DNA from: Clostridia bacterium
Lineage (GTDB): Bacteria > Bacillota_A > Clostridia > Oscillospirales > Butyricicoccaceae
NCBI GenBank assembly: GCA_017421885.1
Contig: JAFOHJ010000010.1
Location: 1-9,397 of the forward strand
DNA: 9,397 nucleotides
Reading direction: 5' to 3'
Under the pieces are notes generated by a model. The model saw nothing but the letters and a program-made list of their open reading frames with translations, was not told the DNA's origin and ran no database searches. Position 1 is the first letter of the stretch; each line of letters opens with the position of its first letter. Below are positions 1 through 4,702 of this stretch, piece after piece. The position numbers and the translations under genes are program-made.

Positions 1-89
<89 letters not shown>

Positions 90-99
90 ACACAAACAG

Positions 100-121
100 A
101 GGAACCACTTTGGTGGTTCCT
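100..121 (+). other. 5S trailer hairpin
   Basis: A perfect 9-bp stem (100-108 with 113-121, loop TTTG) lies 10 bases after the 5S end. No T-run follows directly, so by itself it is a weak terminator. It may be a processing or protection hairpin for the 5S precursor. The outer CAAAC/GTTTG bases can extend the stem across a small internal loop. A copy with G-U replacements recurs at about 318-338. Confidence 0.6.
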
Positions 122-145
122 TGTGTTTGGTCTAAATCTTTGTTC

Positions 146-176
146 AGCGATCTGCTTTACGCCGCTCGCTTTTTTT
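146..176 (+). terminator. rRNA operon terminator, copy 1
   Basis: AGCGA (146-150) pairs with TCGCT (166-170), with an inner CTGC/GCCG arm that has one mismatch at 163, followed by seven T (170-176). This is the expected Rho-independent terminator of the 5S transcript, but the inner stem is imperfect compared with the downstream copy at 364-394. Confidence 0.65.
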
Positions 177-185
177 GTACCATAA

Positions 186-307
186 AGGCATCAACCTAAG
201 CCGCCGTAAGTACGGCGCCCGATTTGCGGCAATTTATTTGCCGGAAATCTATATGATCTAAAAGGGGACCCCGCAAAATATGGATATTTTGTGGGGAAAC
301 GATGCCT
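186..307 (+). ncRNA. Candidate 5S-sized structured RNA between the two trailer copies
   Basis: Seen directly: the ends AGGCATC (186-192) and GATGCCT (301-307) pair over 7 bp. They enclose three hairpins: 202-208/211-217 (6-7 bp), 221-232/238-249 (11 of 12 pairs) and 269-280/285-296 (12 pairs including one G-U, loop TGGA). The enclosed length is 122 nt, close to a 5S rRNA. The trailer that normally follows a 5S follows here too. None of the conserved 5S interior (CGAACAC, GAAGTTAAG) is present, so it is not a functional 5S gene. It may be a decayed 5S slot, a hairpin-rich element inserted into a duplicated 5S, or an uncharacterised RNA co-transcribed with the operon. GGGG at 264-267 could instead pair with 269-272, giving an alternative fold. 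Confidence 0.45.
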
Positions 308-404
308 GCACAACAGGAGGGCCACTTTGGTGGTTCCTTTTGTTTGGTCTAAAATCTTTGTTCAGCGATCTGCTTTACGCAGCTCGCTTTTTTTGTACCC
401 TAAG
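301..404 (+). repeat. 5S trailer direct repeat, copy 2
   Basis: This is the second copy of the sequence at 83-187, starting with GATGCCT. Substitutions in the hairpin (GGAACC to GGGGCC-like) turn A-U pairs into G-U pairs, so the fold survives. In the terminator arm, base 381 is A where copy 1 has a mismatched C, so the stem is intact here. Confidence 0.85.
364..394 (+). terminator. rRNA trailer terminator, copy 2
   Basis: AGCGA-T-CTGC (364-373) pairs with GCAG-C-TCGCT (379-388) around loop TTTAC, then a T-run to 394. The stem is complete apart from one T/C mismatch, making it a better terminator than copy 1. Confidence 0.8.
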
Positions 405-430
405 GCCGCTAACGCGGCCTTTTTGTTTTT
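402..430 (+). terminator. Rho-independent terminator
   Basis: A perfect 8-bp stem, AAGGCCGC (402-409) with GCGGCCTT (414-421), loop TAAC, is followed by TTTTTGTTTTT. It lies directly after the second trailer terminator, so the rRNA operon end carries stacked terminators that insulate the small gene downstream. Confidence 0.88.
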
Positions 431-441
431 AAGATGGTATG

Positions 442-471
442 TTTACATTAAGCATATAGCTGTGATATATT
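442..471 (+). promoter_or_regulatory. Promoter of the SdpI-like gene
   Basis: The -35 TTTACA (442-447) and -10 TATATT (466-471) are 18 bp apart, with TGA directly before the -10 (extended -10). The 13 bases GCTGTGATATATT at 459-471 are identical to a promoter module on the other strand at 4499-4511, and ATTAAG at 447-452 resembles the half-sites found there, but at 13 rather than 10 bp from the -10. Confidence 0.65.
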
Positions 472-488
472 AAACCCAGGTGATATTT

Positions 489-839
489 ATGAAAATTATG
501 ATATTTTTTAACTTAACTTCGCCGCTGATTATGATGTGGATTGGATCTATATTGGCAAGAGTTCAGATAAGTGATATGAACTGCGGTCAGGGATACCGTG
601 GGCCTATGGCAATGAGGTCGCAGGAACACTGGGATTACGGGCAGAAGATTGCCCCGCAGGTTTATAAAGGTTATGGCCTTACAGGGGCCCTTATAGTTTT
701 CCTATGGGATATTTCGGTTCTTGTGGCCGGGTTCGATGAAATGCTGGGGATGGTTGCAGGAATAGTGGTGTCAGCTATCATAATGGCGGCTGCCGGAATA
801 AAGATCGAAAAACTTATTTATGAAGAATGCGGTGAGTAG
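489..839 (+). CDS. SdpI-like small membrane protein
   Basis: A 116-residue integral membrane protein of the SdpI/YhfL type. The family signature is a GYR-P motif with a nearby Trp: here GYRGP at residues 35-39, MRSQEHW ending at W48, and a K/Y-rich turn before the next helix. Predicted membrane segments are about 3-22, 60-80 and 85-105. Bacillus subtilis SdpI (about 207 residues) gives immunity to the SDP toxin and signals to its repressor; this protein has only one SdpI unit, so immunity is not established. ATG at 489 is chosen over GTG at 480 because AGGTGA (478-483) sits 5 nt before it. It has its own promoter and no partner gene. No clear terminator was seen before the aminotransferase remnant downstream. 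Confidence 0.75.
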   Translation: MKIMIFFNLTSPLIMMWIGSILARVQISDMNCGQGYRGPMAMRSQEHWDYGQKIAPQVYKGYGLTGALIVFLWDISVLVAGFDEMLGMVAGIVVSAIIMAAAGIKIEKLIYEECGE

Positions 840-892
840 CAGGGGGTAATAGAGGCAGAGTATACCGGTGGTACCGCGTCGCGCGAACCTAA

Positions 893-1105
893 GCGGCAGG
901 AACCACAGCGCTGCTGCATTATGATTCTGATATGGATTCCTACGAGTTCTGCAGGAGAATGTATCACGAGACGGGAGCCTTTGTAACTCCCGGCGACTGT
1001 TTTGAAGAACCCAAGTGTGTGAGAATAGGCTACGCCTGTGACAAGCAGGTGCTGATCGACGGACTGGCTGCAATGGGCGAGTTCCTGAAGAAGATCGAAG
1101 GCTGA
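893..1105 (+). pseudogene. 3' fragment of a PLP-dependent class I/II aminotransferase gene
   Basis: The frame ending TGA-TAG (1103-1108) encodes AGTTALLHYDSDMDSYEFC, then VTPGDCFE and VRIGYACD, which match the last part of fold-type I aminotransferases. The Arg in VRIGYA corresponds to the Arg that binds the substrate carboxylate. Upstream the frame meets TAA at 890. Reading REPK in another frame up to 893, then skipping two bases (894-895) into AGTTA, restores the family's PKAGTTA motif, which points to a 2-base frameshift. The N-terminal 80-85% of the enzyme, including the PLP lysine, is absent. An in-frame ATG at 932 has no good ribosome binding site. It is probably a scar of a rearrangement beside the rRNA operon. 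Confidence 0.75.
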
Positions 1106-1131
1106 TAGCCGCAAAATTTACAATTAATCCT

Positions 1132-1160
1132 TTGACTTTTTGGTGTAATTGTCGTATACT
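1132..1160 (+). promoter_or_regulatory. Near-consensus sigma-A promoter for the small peptide gene
   Basis: TTGACT (1132-1137) and TATACT (1155-1160) are separated by exactly 17 bp, 5 of 6 matches in each box. Transcription should start at about 1167, giving a leader of about 35 nt. Confidence 0.85.
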
Positions 1161-1201
1161 TTCTGTCGATATGATTATTAAATGACAGGAGCGTGAATAA
1201 C

Positions 1202-1345
1202 ATGGTTAAGAGATTGGCCGGCGGTTTGCTGGCAGCTCTGGCACTGGTATCGCTGCTTGTTTTTTCGGGCAGCATGACAGTTTCGGACGAGATGGTCGAA
1301 GCTATCAACAGTAAGGCTGAGATAACCGTGTCGGTCAACGGCTAA
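1202..1345 (+). CDS. 47-residue signal-peptide-like small protein
   Basis: ATG at 1202 follows AGGAG (1187-1191) with a 10-nt gap; the frame ends TAA-TAG at 1343-1348. The product has a positive N-terminus (MVKR), a hydrophobic stretch at residues 5-22 rich in Leu/Ala/Val, then Ser-Gly-Ser and a polar tail of about 23 residues (from MTVSDE to ITVSVNG) with no cysteine. This is the pattern of a Sec signal peptide or a single-pass membrane peptide, so the tail should face outside or be released. It is transcribed alone, between a strong promoter and a strong terminator. Size and design recall exported signalling peptides such as Phr or PapR precursors, or small bacteriocins, but no sequence match is recognised. 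The function is unknown. Confidence 0.7.
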   Translation: MVKRLAGGLLAALALVSLLVFSGSMTVSDEMVEAINSKAEITVSVNG

Positions 1346-1368
1346 TAGCCTGAAAGGTTAAAATTTTC

Positions 1369-1406
1369 AACAGAGCAGCGCTTCGCGCTGCTCTGTTTTT
1401 CGTTTT
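1369..1406 (+). terminator. Strong Rho-independent terminator
   Basis: A perfect 13-bp stem (1369-1381 with 1385-1397), loop TTC, then TTTTTCGTTTT. It ends the transcript of the 47-residue peptide. Confidence 0.93.
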
Positions 1407-1456
1407 ATATACAGAATGATAAAATCACAGATCAGATTTGCCCCGGCCGCCCGCCG

Positions 1457-1485
1457 GTGACACAAGCAAAGAGTTATGATATAAT
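1457..1485 (+). promoter_or_regulatory. Promoter of the 131-residue membrane protein gene
   Basis: GTGACA (1457-1462) and TATAAT (1480-1485) are 17 bp apart. The predicted start at about 1492 leaves a leader of only about 15 nt, just enough to include the AAGGAAG ribosome binding site. Confidence 0.7.
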
Positions 1486-1506
1486 AATATAAAAGGAAGT
1501 GATGTC

Positions 1507-1902
1507 ATGCTTAAAGTAATTCCGATCATAGTCTTTATAAGCTTTTCCATGTGGTATCTTTACGATCAGGGCTTCATGACAATGAAAAGTATCATGGCCC
1601 TTGTGTTCATAGGAAACATCAGTTCTGCTGCCTGCAGGGCATATATGAATGTCAAGGGATGCAGCGGTTCGGTCAGGCGTGATCTGAGGTTAAGAGGCGG
1701 AAGAAGATATATCTTTACCTTGGATAATAAAATGCGCGGCATTGCCGATATTGAGCTTCGTGACCGAAAGGGCGGCCTTATAGCAAAGCTTTCGCAGGGA
1801 GAGAATGAAATAGAACTGCCGGAGAAGGGCAGATGCCGACTTGCGGTAGTGTTTTCCCATGCAGAAGGCACATTTGAGCTTGAGTGGCAGGAAAAACCGT
1901 AA
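1507..1902 (+). CDS. Unrecognised 131-residue membrane protein with a soluble C-terminal domain
   Basis: No family is recognised. Residues about 3-19 and 28-46 are hydrophobic and should form two membrane helices joined by a short loop (DQGFMTMK). From residue 55 to the end there is a polar part with alternating hydrophobic residues (RYIFTLD, IADIELRD, GLIAKLSQG, NEIELPEKG, RLAVVFSH, GTFELEWQ), which suggests a small beta-sandwich; with both ends on the same side it probably lies in the cytoplasm. ATG at 1507 is preceded by AAAAGGAAG with good spacing. It is monocistronic, with its own promoter and a bidirectional terminator shared with the convergent ABC operon. Confidence 0.75.
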   Translation: MLKVIPIIVFISFSMWYLYDQGFMTMKSIMALVFIGNISSAACRAYMNVKGCSGSVRRDLRLRGGRRYIFTLDNKMRGIADIELRDRKGGLIAKLSQGENEIELPEKGRCRLAVVFSHAEGTFELEWQEKP

Positions 1903-1907
1903 AAATC

Positions 1908-1938
1908 AAAGCCTCGCGCCTTAACGGCGCGAGGCTTT
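1908..1938. terminator. Bidirectional terminator between convergent genes
   Basis: A perfect 13-bp stem (1908-1920 with 1926-1938), loop TTAAC. T-rich flanks occur on both strands (TTTATTT on +, TTTGATTTTT on -), so it can end both the 131-residue gene and the ABC operon. Confidence 0.88.
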
Positions 1939-1951
1939 ATTTATGTTTGTC

Positions 1952-2620
1952 TTATTTGCGTTCGGTAAGGATACCGCGGTCCATTACATAGGTGCGGTCG
2001 CCATATCCGGTGGTATCCAGCTCGTGGGTTACCATCAGAACAGCTGTGCCTTCCGAGGCAAGCTTTCTGAGCAGTTCCATGATCTCGGTGGTGGTCTCGG
2101 GGTCGAGGTCGCCGGTAGGCTCGTCAAGAACCAACAGGTCGTGGCTGCACATCAGGGCACGGGCGATGGATACACGCCTGAGTTCGCCGCCCGAAAGCTC
2201 GCGGGGGAGCGACTCGGCCAGATGCGCAATGCCGACGCGCTCCAGCAGCTCGAGAGCATGGGCAGTGGATTCGCCGTCGCGGTTATGGAAGTAGAAGGGC
2301 AGGCGGACATTGTCGAGGACGCTGAGGTTGCCGAGGACTGTCTGGCCCTGAGGTACATAGCCCAGGACGGTGTTGCGCATCAGCGAAAGCTCGTCGTCGT
2401 TCATGCCGCCGAGCTCATGGCCCGAAACGGTGATGCTGCCCTCTGTGGGGTCGAGCAGGCCAGCAATAAGGTTGAGCATGGTGCTCTTACCGCTGCCGCT
2501 GCGGCCGATAATAGAAACAAAGTCGCCCTTGTTCATCGAGAAGTCGACATGGTCGACGGCGTAGAAGGGCTTACTTCCACGCATATATTCTTTGCAGAGA
2601 CCTTTAACTTCAAGTACCAT
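1952..2620 (-). CDS. ABC transporter ATP-binding protein (MacB/LolD type)
   Basis: A 222-residue ATPase that powers the FtsX-like permease encoded just before it. All nucleotide-binding motifs are present: Walker A GRSGSGKS (39-46), Q-loop Gln91 (YVPQGQ), signature LSGGE (142-146), Walker B LLVLDE with catalytic Glu167, D-loop GDLD and switch His199. Length and sequence fit the MacB/LolD/FtsE group, in which ATP hydrolysis drives mechanical movement across the membrane rather than ordinary uptake. The Q-loop segment PQGQTVLGNLSVLDNV departs from the usual F-Q-x-x-NL form. ATG at 2620 follows the permease stop by one base and uses GGGAGGG inside the permease end, so translation is likely coupled. 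The substrate cannot be read from the sequence. Confidence 0.95.
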   Translation of the reverse strand: MVLEVKGLCKEYMRGSKPFYAVDHVDFSMNKGDFVSIIGRSGSGKSTMLNLIAGLLDPTEGSITVSGHELGGMNDDELSLMRNTVLGYVPQGQTVLGNLSVLDNVRLPFYFHNRDGESTAHALELLERVGIAHLAESLPRELSGGELRRVSIARALMCSHDLLVLDEPTGDLDPETTTEIMELLRKLASEGTAVLMVTHELDTTGYGDRTYVMDRGILTERK

Positions 2621-2621
2621 T

Positions 2622-3836
2622 TTATTCGCCCTCCCTCATGGTGTGATATGTTTCGGCCTGGCTGATCTTATGGGCCGAATATGCCGAAGCCAGAGGGCCA
2701 ACGATGGCCGAAAGCACGAGGCTTACAACAAGAATGATCAGTACGGTGCCATTTTCAGGCTGGAGATAGGGGATGCCCATCTGATCGCCAAGATAGGTGC
2801 TGAAAGGGAATACGATAAGGGCTGCAGCGACGATTCCGATGATACCGCCGCTGAGGCTGACATAAAATGCCTCGGTGAGGATAAGGTTGGACAGGCGCTT
2901 GCGTGTAGCTCCGAGGATACGGAAGAGGGCAAACTCCTTCTTACGTTCGTTAGCTGTTACCGAGAAGACAATAGCAAGAAGAACAACGGCCAGCACCCAG
3001 AAAACGATTGCGATGACATACAGATAAGAAACAACACCGCCAAGGCTGCCGCCGACAGAATTAATCATGCTCTGTGTCTGAACGATCTCGACCTTACCTT
3101 CGGTGGCCTTGCGGATCTGGACCAGAGCCTGGTTAAGAGTATAGCCTTCCTTTACCTTTACCATGATGGAAGAGATCGAGTTTTCGTATGTAACGCCTTC
3201 CTGGAAGTAAGCGCCCTTTTCCTTGGCATCTCTATAGAGGTCGGCAATTGTATCCATTGTTGCGAAGCAGGATACATCAACGCCGCTGCCGGTGCGCTCA
3301 AGGCGGGCGGCTACCTTATAGTTCTTGCCGAAGAAGAGGATGGTGCCGTCGGCTTCAACATTGATGTCGTCGCCGATGATGATCTCACCATAGCCCAGCC
3401 CCTTGCTGTACTGCTCGGTGATCCAGGGCTGAACGGTGAAGTCGGTTTCGGGTTCAAAGCCAATGATGGGAACCGAAGAACCGCAGCATTCGGCATTGAG
3501 GGAAGCAAGATAGAACTGAGGGGAAGCCAGTTCGACAGCTTCGCAGGACCTGACCTTTTCAAGAATGTCTTTGTCCATAAAGAAATATACGGGTTCGCCC
3601 TGGATCATAACGCCTTCGAAATCCTGGTCATAGCCTTCGGGAACGACGACGATATCGGCACCAAGACGGTCTTCAAGGCCTTCGATTCCTTTTTCCATGC
3701 TCTTGGTCATGATAGAGCCGCCGAAAAGGACAAAGGCAAGCACAGCAACAACAGCCATAAGTGCTGCTGTGCGGAAAGGCTTTCGCTTGAGGTTAAGCAG
3801 CGAAAGCGCATGGGTAGAAAGTGCTTTTTCCTGCAT
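2622..3836 (-). CDS. FtsX-like / MacB-type ABC transporter permease
   Basis: A 404-residue membrane subunit with the four-helix FtsX/MacB layout. A first helix at about 18-41 is followed by an extracellular domain at about 45-270 resembling the MacB periplasmic core. Three C-terminal helices follow at about 271-293, 324-344 and 365-386. The cytoplasmic loop after the second helix carries ERKKEFALFRILGATRKR (296-314), the conserved FtsX-family coupling region that contacts the ATPase. ATG at 3836 has AGGAGAT six bases upstream. It lies 21 bp after the DUF4418 gene and 1 bp before the ATPase. Family members act as lipoprotein or peptide extruders or as regulators of cell-wall enzymes; relatives also occur in P19/FTR1 iron loci. 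No specific role can be assigned. Confidence 0.93.
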   Translation of the reverse strand: MQEKALSTHALSLLNLKRKPFRTAALMAVVAVLAFVLFGGSIMTKSMEKGIEGLEDRLGADIVVVPEGYDQDFEGVMIQGEPVYFFMDKDILEKVRSCEAVELASPQFYLASLNAECCGSSVPIIGFEPETDFTVQPWITEQYSKGLGYGEIIIGDDINVEADGTILFFGKNYKVAARLERTGSGVDVSCFATMDTIADLYRDAKEKGAYFQEGVTYENSISSIMVKVKEGYTLNQALVQIRKATEGKVEIVQTQSMINSVGGSLGGVVSYLYVIAIVFWVLAVVLLAIVFSVTANERKKEFALFRILGATRKRLSNLILTEAFYVSLSGGIIGIVAAALIVFPFSTYLGDQMGIPYLQPENGTVLIILVVSLVLSAIVGPLASAYSAHKISQAETYHTMREGE

Positions 3837-3857
3837 GAGTATCTCCTGTTTCTGGTG

Positions 3858-4247
3858 TTATTTTTTCAGCGAGAATGCGCTGAGGCCGGACATAAGAACA
3901 ACTGCGATGCCGCAGATTGTAAGTGCGGGACGTGTGAGTGTGACACAAGGCATATGAGCATTTTTGCATACGCCGATAAGAACATGGGGAAGAGCGAGTG
4001 TAAGAACGCCGAGCAGCAGAGCCGAGATGCAAAGACCCAGGCGGAGGTTCTTGTCGTCAAATACCATAGAGAGGATGCCTTCGGCCAGAATAACCAGGCC
4101 TACACCCATTTCGGCTTTAGCCATCCAATGGCACTTCATGGCCTTTTCGGGGTTGAACTCACAAACCGAGAAGATGCTCTGAGGTCCAAAGGCGATGAGG
4201 GCGCCCAGAAGAATGAGGGCAATGCCTATAACATACTTGTTCTTCAT
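3858..4247 (-). CDS. DUF4418 family membrane protein
   Basis: A 129-residue protein with four membrane helices at about 6-21, 43-62, 68-90 and 106-125. It matches the DUF4418 pattern: CHW at 39-41 entering helix 2, and C-K-N-x-H-M-P-C at 94-101 before helix 4. If the N-terminus is inside, Cys29, Cys39/His40 and Cys94/His98/Cys101 all fall in the two outside loops, a good arrangement for disulfides or metal binding (inference). It is first in a three-gene operon with an FtsX-type permease and an ATPase, so it is likely an accessory subunit of that transporter. ATG at 4247 is preceded by AGGAGA (4255-4260, - strand). The family has no established biochemical function that I know of. Confidence 0.85.
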   Translation of the reverse strand: MKNKYVIGIALILLGALIAFGPQSIFSVCEFNPEKAMKCHWMAKAEMGVGLVILAEGILSMVFDDKNLRLGLCISALLLGVLTLALPHVLIGVCKNAHMPCVTLTRPALTICGIAVVLMSGLSAFSLKK

Positions 4248-4303
4248 TTTTATTTCTCCTTTAAATAATAATAAACAAACTTGTCTTTAAACCACCGAGA
4301 GAT

Positions 4304-4332
4304 ACGCTAACATTAAAAAACACAATAGTCAA
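4304..4332 (-). promoter_or_regulatory. Possible promoter of the DUF4418-ABC operon
   Basis: TTGACT (4327-4332, - strand) is a good -35, but 17 bp downstream there is only TAGCGT (4304-4309). Either the promoter is weak and needs an activator, or the true -10 is elsewhere in this AT-rich stretch. Confidence 0.3.
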
Positions 4333-4402
4333 TCGCTCAGACAGCTTAATGCAGAAATTGAATAAAAGCCGAAATGTGTATCAGAAAAAACTATAACCCC
4401 CT

Positions 4403-4443
4403 AAAAACACAAAATCCGCCGTTGCCTTTAAGGGCATGGCGGA
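4403..4443 (-). terminator. Terminator of candidate small RNA 2
   Basis: On the - strand, TCCGCC pairs with GGCGGA and, past a small bulge, TGCC with GGCA (4415-4443, loop CTTAAA). This is followed by TTTTGTGTTTTT (4414-4403). Confidence 0.75.
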
Positions 4444-4492
4444 AGTGTTTATATTGCCGGATATCATGCGTGATATCTGCCGCATAATGTCC
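4404..4492 (-). ncRNA. Candidate small RNA 2 (about 85-90 nt)
   Basis: The transcript is predicted to start about 7 nt after the -10 at 4499-4504 and to end in the T-run after the hairpin at 4415-4443. It contains a 7-bp hairpin with loop CGCA (GATATCA/TGATATC, 4460-4477), a linker, and the terminator hairpin. No start codon with a ribosome binding site was seen. Its size and layout match small RNA 1 upstream, but the body sequences differ. Confidence 0.5.
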
Positions 4493-4498
4493 GATATC

Positions 4499-4557
4499 AA
4501 TATATCACAGCAATCTTAATTCGCAATAAAAAGAGTCTTAATATTTATTAAGGAAAG
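4499..4557 (-). promoter_or_regulatory. Promoter module 2 (direct repeat copy A)
   Basis: Read on the - strand: CTTAATAAATATTAAG (4552-4537, an inverted repeat), a 16-bp gap from its ATTAAG end to a second ATTAAG (4520-4515), then 10 bp to the extended -10 TGATATATT (hexamer 4499-4504). The two ATTAAG sites have a 22-bp period, two helical turns. No consensus -35 is present, as expected for an activator-dependent promoter. It matches copy B at 41 of 57 positions without gaps. Confidence 0.6.
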
Positions 4558-4564
4558 CGGCATG

Positions 4565-4590
4565 AAAAAACCTGCCGCATATGCGGCAGG
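4565..4590 (-). terminator. Terminator of candidate small RNA 1 and of the kinase gene
   Basis: The perfect palindrome CCTGCCGCATATGCGGCAGG (4571-4590) forms a 7-8 bp GC-rich stem with a short loop, followed on the - strand by six T (4570-4565). Outer arms CATGAAA (4561-4567) and TTTCATG (4594-4600) extend the symmetry. On the + strand no T-run follows closely, so it acts on the - strand. Confidence 0.85.
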
Positions 4591-4634
4591 ATCTTTCATG
4601 TTTTACACCTCAATAGGAAAAAGCTGCTTAACCT
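4565..4634 (-). ncRNA. Candidate small RNA 1 (about 70 nt)
   Basis: Predicted to start about 7 nt after the -10 at 4641-4646 and to end at the T-run after the 4571-4590 hairpin. The leader includes AAGCAGCTTTTTCC and then GAGGTG (4611-4606) six bases before an ATG (4599), but there is no stop codon before the terminator. It could be a small RNA exposing a ribosome-binding-like segment, or an attenuated leader. The kinase transcript reading through would end at the same hairpin. Confidence 0.5.
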
Positions 4635-4640
4635 GAAATG

Positions 4641-4699
4641 AGTATATCACAGAATGCTTAATATAAAATAAATCCTATCATAATATTTGTTAAGGTAAA
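4641..4699 (-). promoter_or_regulatory. Promoter module 1 (direct repeat copy B)
   Basis: Read on the - strand, starting 3 bp after the kinase stop codon: CTTAACAAATATTATG (4694-4679), 16 bp, ATTAAG (4662-4657), 10 bp, then extended -10 TGATATACT (hexamer 4641-4646). Spacings are identical to copy A. The shared parts are just the CTTAA/ATTAAG elements and the CTGTGATATA segment, while the bases between are free to vary, as expected for protein-binding sites. Confidence 0.6.
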
Positions 4700-4702
4700 A
4701 AC

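Larger units (their letters stand above)
4248..4702 (-). other. 455-bp intergenic region with two promoter-terminator units
   Basis: No convincing protein gene lies here, and both flanking genes run on the - strand. Going along the - strand it holds promoter module 1 (4643-4699), a terminated short transcript (about 4634-4565), promoter module 2 (4501-4557), a second terminated short transcript (about 4492-4404), then about 150 AT-rich bases leading to the DUF4418 gene. The organised order suggests two small-RNA genes rather than a passive spacer. Confidence 0.7.

Noticed and set aside
186..307. MITE or insertion sequence
   Set aside because: No clear target-site duplication and no transposase; the inverted ends match 5S helix I strands. 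Kept as a structured RNA candidate, with insertion as an alternative.
291..473. 60-codon + strand frame
   Set aside because: It lies over the rRNA trailer copy, two terminators and a promoter; no ribosome binding site.
771..1338. Overlapping - strand frames of about 100 codons
   Set aside because: They run against the aminotransferase remnant and the 47-residue gene, have no binding sites or domains, and are shadows.
1943..2665. + strand open frame opposite the ABC ATPase
   Set aside because: The - strand encodes a complete ABC ATPase; this frame is a by-product of its codon usage.
2592..4268. Long + strand open frame (558 codons) opposite the ABC operon
   Set aside because: It mirrors the three - strand genes, which have full family motifs and ribosome binding sites. 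The + frame shows no recognisable domain and has abnormal His/Cys/Asn-rich composition.
4460..4498. Three GATATC copies, considered as short repeats or a CRISPR-like array
   Set aside because: Two form one hairpin arm pair and the third is a 6-base match; there is no regular repeat-spacer unit.
4248..4702. Riboswitch upstream of the transporter operon
   Set aside because: I recognise no known riboswitch core, and two internal terminators precede the operon with promoters of their own; separate short RNAs fit better.
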